This document shows, one piece after another, positions 9,498 through 17,442 of a DNA stretch of 64,000 nucleotides. The notes under the pieces were generated by a model. That model did not search any database, was not told where the DNA came from, and worked only from the letters and a program-made list of their open reading frames with translations. The translations under genes and the position numbers were made by a program. This stretch comes from Gammaproteobacteria bacterium (GTDB taxonomy: Bacteria > Pseudomonadota > Gammaproteobacteria > Pseudomonadales > Pseudomonadaceae): contig JAHIWP010000073.1 in the NCBI GenBank assembly GCA_018816095.1, positions 1 through 64,000 of the forward strand, read 5' to 3'. How positions within the stretch are numbered: position 1 is the first letter of the stretch; each line of letters starts with the position of its first letter.

Positions 9498-10463
9498 ATG
9501 CTGAAAAATATCCCCACCCATCTGATTGCCGGGCCGCTCGGTGCCGGTAAGACCAGCTTGATCCGTAACTTGTTAGACCAGCGGCCGACTCATGAACGCT
9601 GGGCGGTGTTGATCAATGAGTTCGGTCTGATTGGTCTGGACGCTGCACTGTTGACCACTGATGACGACGGTATTGCCTTGGGCGAAGTGGCGGGCGGTTG
9701 CCTGTGCTGCGTTAACGGCGTGCCGTTTCAGGTTGGCCTGAGCCGCCTATTGCGTCAGGCTAAACCGCATCGCTTGCTGATTGAGCCGTCCGGCCTTGGC
9801 CATCCGCTGCAATTACTCGCACAGCTGCGCGAAGCGCCCTGGGCCGGGGTGCTGACGGTGCAGAAGCCACTGTTGGTGCTGGACGCTCAGGCGTTGGCCG
9901 CAGGTGTTGCGCTGCCGGAGAGCCAGCAGGCAACCCTGAGCAGCGCCGGCTTGTTGCTGCTGAACAAGGCCGAAGGGCTGGATGATGCAACCAAGGCGCG
10001 CATCCAGGCGCAGCTGTCAGCACGCCCGATTTACTGGACCCGTCAGGGCGCACTGCCACTTGCAGCGCTGCCTGGCTTTAGCACCCAGGCCGAGAGCGGC
10101 GGCGCGCTGGATAATCTTCCTACGGCAGCGGCGCCATTGCCGCAGCTGTGGCGCAGCCCGAGTGAGCCAATCTGCCAGATTCAACAACAGGCCGAAGGCT
10201 GGAGCATCGGCTGGCGCTGGCACCCCAGCCAGCAGTTTGAGCTGCTGCGCGTCCAGCAGTGGCTAAGCAGCCTGCCCTGGCGTCGCGCCAAGCTGGTGCT
10301 GCACAGCAACGCCGGCTGGCTATCCGCCAACGCCCTGAACGGTCAGGCCCTGCACTGGCAAACCAGCGAATGGCGCAAGGACTCGCGGCTGGAGCTGATC
10401 TTTAGCGAGGCGCAGGATGTGCCGGCGCTGCAGGCTGCGTTTGCGCAATGCGTGCTGCCCTGA
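9498..10463 (+). CDS. Second CobW-family (COG0523) GTPase, short form
   Basis: A 321-aa G3E GTPase. Walker A is GPLGAGKT (12-19), the CxCC metal motif is CLCC (68-71), NKAE (about 156) replaces the usual NKxD with Glu, and a shortened CobW C-domain follows (about 225-320). It is roughly 80 residues shorter than the first CobW protein. No Zur-like box is evident upstream, so it may serve a different metal or be constitutive. The ATG at 9498 is the natural start, immediately before the P-loop strand. Its client is unknown; two COG0523 paralogues within 2.5 kb suggest a metal-homeostasis neighbourhood. Confidence 0.88.
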   Translation: MLKNIPTHLIAGPLGAGKTSLIRNLLDQRPTHERWAVLINEFGLIGLDAALLTTDDDGIALGEVAGGCLCCVNGVPFQVGLSRLLRQAKPHRLLIEPSGLGHPLQLLAQLREAPWAGVLTVQKPLLVLDAQALAAGVALPESQQATLSSAGLLLLNKAEGLDDATKARIQAQLSARPIYWTRQGALPLAALPGFSTQAESGGALDNLPTAAAPLPQLWRSPSEPICQIQQQAEGWSIGWRWHPSQQFELLRVQQWLSSLPWRRAKLVLHSNAGWLSANALNGQALHWQTSEWRKDSRLELIFSEAQDVPALQAAFAQCVLP

Positions 10464-10519
10464 GGCGAAAGGCCAGCGGGTGTTGATAAACTGCGGCCAC
10501 TTTTTTCTGGATAGCGCCC

Positions 10520-11398
10520 ATGCAATTGCTTCCCTGGTCCCATGACTGCTCGGCGGGCTTCACCCTGCGCGGTTGGCATACGCCGCCTTCGGGCAAGCCG
10601 CTGCTGCATTTTTTGCACGGCAATGGTTATTGCGGGCGGGTTTATACGCCCTTGTTGCAGTTGCTCAGCGAAGACTTCGACCTGTGGTTGTGCGATGTGC
10701 AGGGCCATGGCGAGAGTGATCATGGTGGGCGCTTTCATGGTTGGAACCGCAGTGCCGAGTTGGCGCTGGAGGCGTTTGCGCTGGGGCGTGAGCGCTATGG
10801 CGATGTGCCGGTGTTTGCCGTGGGCCATAGCTTTGGCGGGGTGCTGAGCAGCCTGATGTTGGCCCAGCAGCCGCAGTTGTTCCAGCGCGCGGTATTGCTC
10901 GACCCGGTGTTATTCAGCCCGGCGATGATCGGGGTGATGGCGTTGTCCGATGTGGTCGGTTTGAGCCGGCGCACCACCCTGGCGAGCAAGGCGTTGAAGC
11001 GGCGCAGCAGTTGGCCAGACCGCGCGGCTGCACACGCTGCGTTGCACGGCCGGGGGATGTTTCGTGGCTGGACCGAAGAAGCCTTTGCCGCCTATATCCA
11101 GCACGCCTTGAAAGACGGCGATAACGGCGCCGAGTTGAAATGCCAGCCGAGCCGCGAGGCGGATATTTTCAGCTCATACCCCAAGCGCTTGTGGCCCTCG
11201 CTGGGCAGCGTGACAACGCCGACTCAGGTGCTGTACGGGCAGCACAGTTACCCCTTTGTGGCTAAGTCGGTGGCACGCTGGTGTGCCAGCAATGGTCATG
11301 TCAGTGCCCATGTGGTGCCGGGCGGGCATTGTTTTATGCAAGAGCAACCGGCCGACAGCGCCGCTCGCGTGGTGCACTTTTTATTGCAGCGTGATTAG
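10520..11398 (+). CDS. Alpha/beta hydrolase
   Basis: A 292-aa cytosolic alpha/beta-hydrolase. Visible elements are the oxyanion loop HGNGYCG (33-39), the nucleophile elbow GHSFGG with Ser104, the acid region near LYGQHSYP, and a catalytic His in GGHCFM (about 270). There is no signal peptide. Substrate cannot be read from the sequence; esterase or lipase-like activity is typical for this fold. It follows the second CobW gene by 56 bases, so co-transcription is possible but not required. Confidence 0.88.
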   Translation: MQLLPWSHDCSAGFTLRGWHTPPSGKPLLHFLHGNGYCGRVYTPLLQLLSEDFDLWLCDVQGHGESDHGGRFHGWNRSAELALEAFALGRERYGDVPVFAVGHSFGGVLSSLMLAQQPQLFQRAVLLDPVLFSPAMIGVMALSDVVGLSRRTTLASKALKRRSSWPDRAAAHAALHGRGMFRGWTEEAFAAYIQHALKDGDNGAELKCQPSREADIFSSYPKRLWPSLGSVTTPTQVLYGQHSYPFVAKSVARWCASNGHVSAHVVPGGHCFMQEQPADSAARVVHFLLQRD

Positions 11399-11426
11399 CC
11401 ATCAGCCGCGGCGAGGATAAGCGCTC

Positions 11427-11831
11427 TTAGTGGCGCGGCGTGTTGTCATCGGCGTCGTGCCGCTGGCTGCGCCATTGCTGCATTTCGATCACTTGGGCGC
11501 TGGGCGCCGGCGGTTCGCGAAACGGATGCGGGGCCAGTTCGATCCGGCCCAATTGCTTGCCGAACAAGGTGATGCTGCCGATATGCCGTTGCTCGCCGGT
11601 CACCGTGAACTCGAAGCCATACACCCGTGCCAGGCGTTTGCGGCCCCGGGCATCGGGCAATAGCGCGAGCCGGCGCAGCGCGACATTTTCATCAAGCAAC
11701 TCGATGTCGGCCTTGGCGCAGTGCTGCTTTACCAGCGCCAGTGCGTGTTCACGCAGACCATGGGCGTGCCACAGCCAGGCGCAGGCAGTGGCGAACAGCA
11801 TCACGAGAAACACATCGAAGAGGTCGATCAT
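11427..11831 (-). CDS. DUF3301 family membrane-anchored protein
   Basis: A 134-aa protein with one N-terminal membrane helix (about 4-22, FLVMLFATACAWLWHA) and a soluble domain containing KRLARVYGFEFTVTGEQRHIGSITLFG, which matches the DUF3301 pattern. The C-terminus is His/Asp-rich and disordered. The family is small, widespread in gammaproteobacteria and uncharacterised. It ends convergently with the hydrolase gene and starts 29 bases from the thioesterase stop, so it may be the second gene of a unit with that enzyme. Confidence 0.85.
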   Translation of the reverse strand: MIDLFDVFLVMLFATACAWLWHAHGLREHALALVKQHCAKADIELLDENVALRRLALLPDARGRKRLARVYGFEFTVTGEQRHIGSITLFGKQLGRIELAPHPFREPPAPSAQVIEMQQWRSQRHDADDNTPRH

Positions 11832-11860
11832 GCAGGCTCCGGCAGCAGCAGGCTAATGGC

Positions 11861-12346
11861 TTAGCCTTCTGCTTGGTTAAGCGCCTGATAGCGCTGTTGC
11901 AGTTCGTGGCGAATCTGCCGGCGTTGCAGGCCTTGGCGCTGGCGGCGCAGGCCGTCCGGGGTGTCGGGGGTTAAGGCCGGAATGACCACAGGCTTACCCT
12001 GTTCATCCATCGCAACCATGGTGAAAAAGCAGCTGTTGGTATGGCGTACCGACCGCTCGCGGATATTTTCCGTGATCACTTTGATGCCAATTTCCATCGA
12101 GGTGCGGCCGGTGTAGTTGACCGAGGCGAGGAAGGTCACCAGTTCACCGACATGGATCGGCTCGCGGAAAATCACTTGATCCACCGACAGGGTCACCACG
12201 TAGCAACCGGCATAGCGGCTGGCGCAGGCGTAAGCGACTTCATCGAGGTATTTGAGCAGGGTGCCGCCGTGAACATTGCCAGAGAAATTGGCCATGTCCG
12301 GGGTCATCAGGACGGTCATCGACAGCTGGGCGGTTCCGGCTTGCAT
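11861..12346 (-). CDS. Acyl-CoA thioesterase, hotdog fold
   Basis: A 161-aa hotdog-fold thioesterase of the YciA/acyl-CoA hydrolase type. The signature NFSGNVHGGTLLKYLDEVAY (about 20-39) holds the catalytic Asp region, and the strand VTLSVDQVIFREPIHVGELVTF follows. Such enzymes hydrolyse medium or long acyl-CoA to free acid and CoA in the cytosol as homo-oligomers. The start at 12346 (MQAGTAQLSMT) is favoured because the open frame upstream reads as unrelated, low-complexity sequence. It may be co-transcribed with the DUF3301 gene. The physiological acyl substrate is unknown. Confidence 0.9.
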   Translation of the reverse strand: MQAGTAQLSMTVLMTPDMANFSGNVHGGTLLKYLDEVAYACASRYAGCYVVTLSVDQVIFREPIHVGELVTFLASVNYTGRTSMEIGIKVITENIRERSVRHTNSCFFTMVAMDEQGKPVVIPALTPDTPDGLRRQRQGLQRRQIRHELQQRYQALNQAEG

Positions 12347-12735
12347 AGGGCACTCTGTGGCGGGCTGATGGAGCGTGTAGGCGCTGTGACGCGCTGCACG
12401 CCCGTCACGGTACTGGTTGCGACAAACCATAAGCAAGCGCCTTGCCGCGCAACGGCTGCTTGGCACCGCTGTGGCTTAGGGCATTGTGGTTTCCAGCGCC
12501 TGCGCGGGTGGCAGGTAAGCGGTGCGCTCGGTATAGCCACGCGGCTTGCCAATCTGGCGGCTATTCAGGCCTGCAGTTGCAGGCTGTGCTCCAGCTCGCC
12601 GGGCCTGTAGGCGAGACCTGGCGAAAGCCCAAACCGTGCGCCTGCACCCGCTGTTTCCAGCGGGTGGGCGCAGTGTGTTGGCGATATGTAAATTCAGCCG
12701 GCACCTGGGGCAGGCGGCTGCCGGTTTACTGCTGA
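12347..12735. other. Intergenic stretch of 389 bases
   Basis: No gene with a good start is visible. A hairpin with arms ACCCGCTG/CAGCGGGT lies at about 12647-12664, just past the end of the glutamine-synthetase-like gene, and could act as a 3' processing or termination structure, although no T-run follows. A 47-codon minus-strand frame starting GTG (about 12705 down to 12562) has plausible codon use but no ribosome site. Confidence 0.5.
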
Positions 12736-14103
12736 TCAGGCGTGGGTCAGGTACCAGCGCCAGTCCTGCTCGCCGACTTCGCCCATAAACTGGCGGAACT
12801 CATTCCATTTGATCGCCAGAAACACCTTGAGGAACTCCTCACCCAGCGCCTGTTTAGCCCAGGCCGAATTTTCCAGGGCGCGCAGGGCGGTCAACCAGTC
12901 GGTGGGCAGTGTTTCGCGGGCTTGCTCGTAGCCGTTGCCGACGATCTCTTCGCCCGGGTCGATCTGGTTTTTGATCCCGTGGTGAATGCCGGAAAGGATC
13001 GCCGCCGCTGCCAGGTAAGGGTTGGCGTCTGCGCCGCAGATACGGTGTTCGACATGCCGGCTTTTAGCCGGGCCGCCTGGCACGCGGAATGACACGGTAC
13101 GGTTATTCACGCCCCAGCTTTTGGCCAGCGGCGCGTAGCTGTTGGCCTGGAAGCGGCGGTAGGAGTTGGCGTTGGGGCAGAAAATCGCGAGGGCATCATT
13201 CAGCGTGGCCATCATGCCGCCGATGGCGTGCTTGAGCAGCGGCGTGCCATGTGGGTGTTCCGAGGCCATCAGATTGTTGCCGTCGGCGTCGGCCAGGCTG
13301 ACGTGCATGTGCATCCCGCTACCGGCCTGATCGCCGAACGGCTTGGCCATAAAACAGGCCTGCAGGCCGTGCTTATTGGCTACGCCTTTGACCAGGCGTT
13401 TGTAGCGCACGCCTTCATCGATCGCCTGCAGCGCGTCGAAGCGGTGTTCCAGGGTCAGCTCGACCTGGCCCGGGGCGTATTCGGAAATCGCCGTGCGCAC
13501 CGGCAGCCCCTGCACTTCGCAGGCGCTGTAGAGGTCATCGAGGAACGGCTGCAACTGCTCCAGCTCGTACACGCCGTAGACCTGAGGCGCTTGCGGGCGC
13601 ACGCCGTTGGCTTGTAGCGCCGGTTGTGGGCGACCGTTGGCGTCGCGCTGTTTATCCAGCAGGTAGAACTCCAGCTCCACCGCCATTACCGGGTGGTAGC
13701 CGTCGCCCTTCAGCCGGTCGATGGCGCGGATCAGCACATGCCGTGGATCGGCCGGTGCGGCCGGCAGGCCCTGTGTCGGGTGCATGCTCACCTGCAGCTG
13801 GCCGGTCGGCGTGGTGCGCCAGGGTTGCAGGGTCAGGCTACCGGGCAGCGGGTAGGTCCAGCAGTCGGCGTCGGCGACTTCCCAGACTAGGCCGCTTTCC
13901 TCCACGTCCTCGCCCTGGATGGTCAGCGCGAGGATCGAGCTGGGCAGTGGCCGGCCGTTCTCGTAGATGGCCAGCAGCTCGTCGCGGTGCAGCAGCTTGC
14001 CGCGCGGGATGCCGTTGGCGTCGATCAGCATCAGCTCAATCAGACGCACTTCGGGGTGGGCGGCGAGGAAGTCGTGGGCTTCCTGAATATCGGCGTATTG
14101 CAT
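12736..14103 (-). CDS. Glutamine-synthetase-like gamma-glutamylamine ligase
   Basis: A 455-aa member of the glutamine synthetase superfamily, closest in pattern to PuuA/PauA gamma-glutamylpolyamine synthetases. Visible landmarks are the beta-Grasp N-domain, the catalytic block with AVELEFYLLD (about 144-153), GSGMHMHVSL (about 260-270), the NSYRRF motif and the ISEYAPGQVELTL segment. It would join glutamate to an amine using ATP, the entry step of gamma-glutamylation catabolism. Downstream in the same orientation it follows the class III aminotransferase, separated by a 104-bp inverted repeat. In P. aeruginosa the PA5522-PA5525 set has the same composition, as recalled. The specific amine is not determined. 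Confidence 0.88.
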   Translation of the reverse strand: MQYADIQEAHDFLAAHPEVRLIELMLIDANGIPRGKLLHRDELLAIYENGRPLPSSILALTIQGEDVEESGLVWEVADADCWTYPLPGSLTLQPWRTTPTGQLQVSMHPTQGLPAAPADPRHVLIRAIDRLKGDGYHPVMAVELEFYLLDKQRDANGRPQPALQANGVRPQAPQVYGVYELEQLQPFLDDLYSACEVQGLPVRTAISEYAPGQVELTLEHRFDALQAIDEGVRYKRLVKGVANKHGLQACFMAKPFGDQAGSGMHMHVSLADADGNNLMASEHPHGTPLLKHAIGGMMATLNDALAIFCPNANSYRRFQANSYAPLAKSWGVNNRTVSFRVPGGPAKSRHVEHRICGADANPYLAAAAILSGIHHGIKNQIDPGEEIVGNGYEQARETLPTDWLTALRALENSAWAKQALGEEFLKVFLAIKWNEFRQFMGEVGEQDWRWYLTHA

Positions 14104-14116
14104 GGTGGTTGTCTCT

Positions 14117-14220
14117 GTAGGGTGGATCGGGGCGCGTAGCTGGCGCTTTATCCATCCACCGGGTGTCTCGATTGTCGGTGTGGCCTGTTGGTGGATGAAA
14201 AAGCGTCATCCACCCTACGG
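14117..14220. repeat. Inverted-repeat element (GTAGGGTGGAT family)
   Basis: About 104 bases bounded by GTAGGGTGGAT (14117-14127) and ATCCACCCTAC (14208-14218), with an inner GGTGGATG/CATCCACC pair. It sits between the aminotransferase and ligase genes. Its architecture matches the 158-bp element at 42987-43144, so the two look like members of one small MITE-like or REP-like family. Confidence 0.65.
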
Positions 14221-14221
14221 T

Positions 14222-15613
14222 CTATTCGCGGGCGCCGGGGATGGCCAGCAGCTCGGTCAGGGCCTGGTCGAGCATGCTGATCAACTGGTCCACATCCGCC
14301 GCCGTGGTGCTTGGGCAACACAGGGTCATGTTGTGGAACGGGGTGATCAGGATGCCGCGGTTGATCAGGTACAGGTGCAGTGCCATCTGCAGTTCGTCGT
14401 GGAACGCTGCTTCAGCCTCGGCGCCAGTCTTCGGCGACAAAGGGCAGAACTGAAATTCACTGCGTGCGCCCAGTTCGGTCACCGACCACTTGAGGTCGTG
14501 CTTGCCGATCAGCGAGCGGAAGCCATCGGCCAGGCGTTTGGCCAGCGGTAGCATGTGTGCGTATGCTGCCTCGGTCATCACCTGTTCCAGGTTGGCGCGC
14601 ATGCAGTGCATGGCCAGGGCGTTGGCGGAAAGTGTAGTGCCCATGCCGCTGTGACCGTGGCCGTGGCTGCCTTCGCTGGCCTTTTTACGCGCGGCGGTCA
14701 TGGCGTCGGCCATCGCCGCGCTGCAACCGAAGATGCCGCACGGCACGCCGCCGGCAATCGGCTTGCCGACCACGAAGAAGTCCGGATCGAGGTTCCACAA
14801 TTTTGTGCAGCCACCCATATCGGTGGAGATGGTGTGGGTCTCGTCGATGATCAGCAGCGCGCCGTACTTGCGGGTCAGCTCGCGGCACTGCTGCATAAAG
14901 CCCGGCTCGGGCAGGACCATGCCGATATTGGTCATCGCCGGCTCGCAGAGCAGGGCGCAGACATCGCCCTGTGCCAGCGCGGCTTCCAGCGCCGCCACAT
15001 CGTTGAACGGGATCGAGCGGCTGTACTGGGTCAGGTCATAGGCTTGGCCGAGCAGGCCAGAACGCGGCACGGTTTCGCCGTCGATGCAGCGCACCATCAC
15101 GTCGTCCACGGTGCCGTGGTAGCAGCCGTCGAACACCAGCAGGGTTTTGCGCTGGGTAATCGCCCGCGCCCAGCGCAGCACATAGCGGTTGGAGTCGGTC
15201 GCGGTGGCGGTAACCTGCCAGAACGGCAGGCCGAAGCGCGCGGCCAGCAGCTCGCCGCAGACCACCGCGTCTTCACCCGGCAGCATGGTGGTCAGGCCGT
15301 TGTTGCCTTGCTCGGCGATGGCCTTGGCAATCGGGTCCGGCGAGTGGCCGAACATGGTGCCGGTGTCGCCTAGGCAGAAGTCGATGTATTCGTGGTCGTC
15401 GACGTCATAGAAGCGTGCGCCCTTGGCCCGCTCGACGAACAGCGGCACCGGTGTCGACCAATCGGCCATCCAGTGCATCGGCACGCCGCCGTACAGTGAG
15501 TTGCGCGCCCGTTCGGCCAGGGCCACGGATTTCGGATTGCGCGCGATAAAACGCTCACGCTCGCGCTGGGCGAAAGCTTCTACGACGGATGGGCTGATAC
15601 CACTGGCAGTCAT
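14222..15613 (-). CDS. Class III aminotransferase (PLP)
   Basis: A 463-aa fold-type I, class III aminotransferase related to glutamate-1-semialdehyde aminomutase-like enzymes. Seen are a substrate-side loop GDTGTMFGHSP (about 84-94), the PLP Asp motif IIDETHT (about 246), and the Schiff-base Lys in VVGKPIAGG (about 274-282). It probably transfers an amino group from an amine or omega-amino acid to a keto acid. The ATG at 15613 has a good ACGAGGTG ribosome site. It is first in the minus-strand unit, with the gamma-glutamyl ligase downstream, and its promoter faces an SDR gene across two identical palindromes. The exact substrate is not readable. Confidence 0.88.
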   Translation of the reverse strand: MTASGISPSVVEAFAQRERERFIARNPKSVALAERARNSLYGGVPMHWMADWSTPVPLFVERAKGARFYDVDDHEYIDFCLGDTGTMFGHSPDPIAKAIAEQGNNGLTTMLPGEDAVVCGELLAARFGLPFWQVTATATDSNRYVLRWARAITQRKTLLVFDGCYHGTVDDVMVRCIDGETVPRSGLLGQAYDLTQYSRSIPFNDVAALEAALAQGDVCALLCEPAMTNIGMVLPEPGFMQQCRELTRKYGALLIIDETHTISTDMGGCTKLWNLDPDFFVVGKPIAGGVPCGIFGCSAAMADAMTAARKKASEGSHGHGHSGMGTTLSANALAMHCMRANLEQVMTEAAYAHMLPLAKRLADGFRSLIGKHDLKWSVTELGARSEFQFCPLSPKTGAEAEAAFHDELQMALHLYLINRGILITPFHNMTLCCPSTTAADVDQLISMLDQALTELLAIPGARE

Positions 15614-15650
15614 GTTGAACACCTCGTTCGAATATCTGCACATGCTATTT

Positions 15651-15660
15651 TGTGATCACA
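15651..15660. promoter_or_regulatory. Palindromic operator, copy 1
   Basis: TGTGATCACA, a perfect 10-base palindrome flanked by TTT and GAA, located 38 bases upstream of the aminotransferase start. An identical copy lies 63 bases away. It is the probable binding site of the GntR-family regulator encoded at 16718. The match between two copies is seen directly; the regulator assignment is inference. Confidence 0.7.
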
Positions 15661-15713
15661 GAAAACTCAAGCATTGGTTTAATCAGGCTTTATTGCTAGA
15701 TTAAATCCATATT

Positions 15714-15723
15714 TGTGATCACA
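15714..15723. promoter_or_regulatory. Palindromic operator, copy 2
   Basis: Second exact TGTGATCACA, 13 bases before the SDR start codon and overlapping where its ribosome site would be. The 63-bp centre-to-centre distance from copy 1 is six helical turns, so dimers at both sites would lie on the same DNA face and could cooperate or loop. Confidence 0.7.
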
Positions 15724-15735
15724 GGATGTTGAGGA

Positions 15736-16506
15736 ATGGTCTTTGAACAGCAAGTCGCGCTGATCAGCGGTGCGGGCAGTGAGTCGGGCATCGGCCTGGC
15801 GATTGCTCGCCGCCTAGGCCTTGCCGGGGCGCGAGTACTACTGACTGCTAGCAGTGCGCGGGTCGAGCAACGCGCTGCTGAACTCTTTGCAGAAGGTATA
15901 GACGCACGGGCCAAGGCCGCTGATCTGACCGATGAACAGCAGGTCGCCGAATTGCTCGACTGGGCGCAGGCGCAGTGGGGGCAGATCGACATTCTGGTGA
16001 ACAACGCCGGCATGGCCATGCAAGGCAGCCCCGAGCCGTTCGCCGAGCTGGCGGATATGGACCTGGCGACCTGGAACTTGTCCATCGCACGCAACCTCGG
16101 CACTGCTTTCCTGCTCACCCGTGCGGTGCTGCCAGGCATGCGTGCACGCGGCTACGGGCGCATCGTCAATATCAGTTCGACCACCGGCACCCGCGGCAGC
16201 AACCCTGGTGAGGCGGCCTACAGCGCAGCCAAGGCCGGCATGCTCGGCCTGAGCATGGGCCTGGCGCTGGAAGTGGCCAAGCAGGGCATCACGGTCAACA
16301 GCGTCGCACCGGGCTGGATTGCTACGGGGTCGAGCACCGAGGAGGAGCGCCATGCGGCGCAGTACACACCGATGCGCCGCGCCGGACGACCTGAGGAAGT
16401 AGCGGCGGTGGTGGCCTTTTTGGCATCGCGCGAGGCCAGCTACATCACCGGCGAAGTGATCGTGGTCGACGGCGGTAACTGCCTAATCGAAAACAAAGCC
16501 CCCTGA
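15736..16506 (+). CDS. SDR family oxidoreductase
   Basis: A 256-aa classical short-chain dehydrogenase/reductase. It has the nucleotide loop GAGSESGIG (about 12-20), the NNAG motif (about 88-91), catalytic Ser in NISSTTG and the YSAAK catalytic Tyr/Lys pair (about 160-164), and ends with ITGEVIVVDGG. It likely interconverts an alcohol or amino-alcohol and a ketone with NAD(P)H. Divergent from the aminotransferase and followed by the GntR gene 211 bases downstream, it probably belongs to the same catabolic regulon. Its substrate is not identifiable. Confidence 0.92.
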   Translation: MVFEQQVALISGAGSESGIGLAIARRLGLAGARVLLTASSARVEQRAAELFAEGIDARAKAADLTDEQQVAELLDWAQAQWGQIDILVNNAGMAMQGSPEPFAELADMDLATWNLSIARNLGTAFLLTRAVLPGMRARGYGRIVNISSTTGTRGSNPGEAAYSAAKAGMLGLSMGLALEVAKQGITVNSVAPGWIATGSSTEEERHAAQYTPMRRAGRPEEVAAVVAFLASREASYITGEVIVVDGGNCLIENKAP

Positions 16507-16717
16507 GCGCTTCTGCGTCGGTCAGGCGTTGTTGCAGGGATACTCGAAAATGCTCATTGACTACAGTCAACTGCGCTTTTCCAGCACCCCTGCGCCTAGC
16601 CTGCCTCTAGCTGAACCACTCAGATTAATTTTCTGAATTCCGGAGAACCCCATGCATAACTGCTCGCTGACCCTCGCCCAACTTCCCGCACCGCCGCTAA
16701 AAGGACGTTGCTGAACC

Positions 16718-17371
16718 ATGGCCGACAACCTGCAAGATCAACTCTACCAACGTATTCGTGAAGGCCTGCTGGCGGGGCGTTTTCAGCCCAGCGAGCGCTT
16801 GAAAATCCGCGACTTGGCCGCCGAATGGGGCACCAGCCCGATGCCGGTACGCGCCGCTTTGCAGCGCTTGGTTGCCGAAGGCGCATTGGAAGGCGAGCCG
16901 CAGCGCTCGGTGCGCGTACCGCCGATGACCCGCGAGCGTTATCAGCAGATCTTTCAGGTGCGCCTAGCCCTCGAAGGCCTGGCCGTTGAACTGGCCACGC
17001 CACGGCTGACCCCTGCTGACCTGACCGAGCTGCGCGGTTGTGTGGCGCACATGGATCAGGCCATCGAGCAGCGCCAGGTGCAGGCCTATCTGGATGCCAA
17101 CAGCCAGTTCCACCTGCACCTCTACAGCGCCTGCGGTAATCCGGTGTTGCTGCGCAACATCGAGTCACTGTGGTTGCAGGTCGGGCCGTTTTTCAATCGA
17201 CTGTTCACCGAAGCTGACCTGTCGCTGCGCCTCAACGACTTCCATGAAGACGCCTTCAGTGCCATCGAAGCGGGCGACGGCAAAGCGGCGCGTGAGGCCA
17301 TGGAGCAGGACCTGAACTACTTCGCGCGCTTTCTGCTTAACCTGCTGGATTTGGAGCAGGCCCAGCGTTGA
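16718..17371 (+). CDS. GntR family regulator, FCD subfamily
   Basis: A 217-aa regulator with an N-terminal winged helix (about 8-70, LKIRDLAAEWGTSPMPVRAALQ) and a C-terminal all-helical FCD ligand domain (about 78-205) with the metal-type residues D-x(3)-H in ANSQFHLHLY and later His in NDFHEDAF. FCD regulators usually repress catabolic genes until an acid or amino-acid ligand binds. An AAGGAC ribosome site precedes the ATG. A 20-codon frame with its own ribosome site (16652-16714) ends four bases before the start. The two TGTGATCACA palindromes between the divergent transcripts are its most plausible operators. Confidence 0.92.
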   Translation: MADNLQDQLYQRIREGLLAGRFQPSERLKIRDLAAEWGTSPMPVRAALQRLVAEGALEGEPQRSVRVPPMTRERYQQIFQVRLALEGLAVELATPRLTPADLTELRGCVAHMDQAIEQRQVQAYLDANSQFHLHLYSACGNPVLLRNIESLWLQVGPFFNRLFTEADLSLRLNDFHEDAFSAIEAGDGKAAREAMEQDLNYFARFLLNLLDLEQAQR

Positions 17372-17442
17372 GGTGAGGCCAACTAAACAGTTGTTCACAG
17401 CGCAGATGTTCGATGACGTTTGAGTCAATTACACAAGCATAT

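Noticed and set aside
12562..12705. 47-codon GTG-initiated minus-strand frame
   Set aside because: Codon use looks plausible but there is no ribosome site and no recognisable product, so it was not listed as a gene.
15651..15723. TGTGATCACA sites as Vfr/CRP boxes
   Set aside because: CRP-type sites need a six-base spacer between TGTGA and TCACA; here the half-sites touch, which fits a shorter palindrome-binding regulator.
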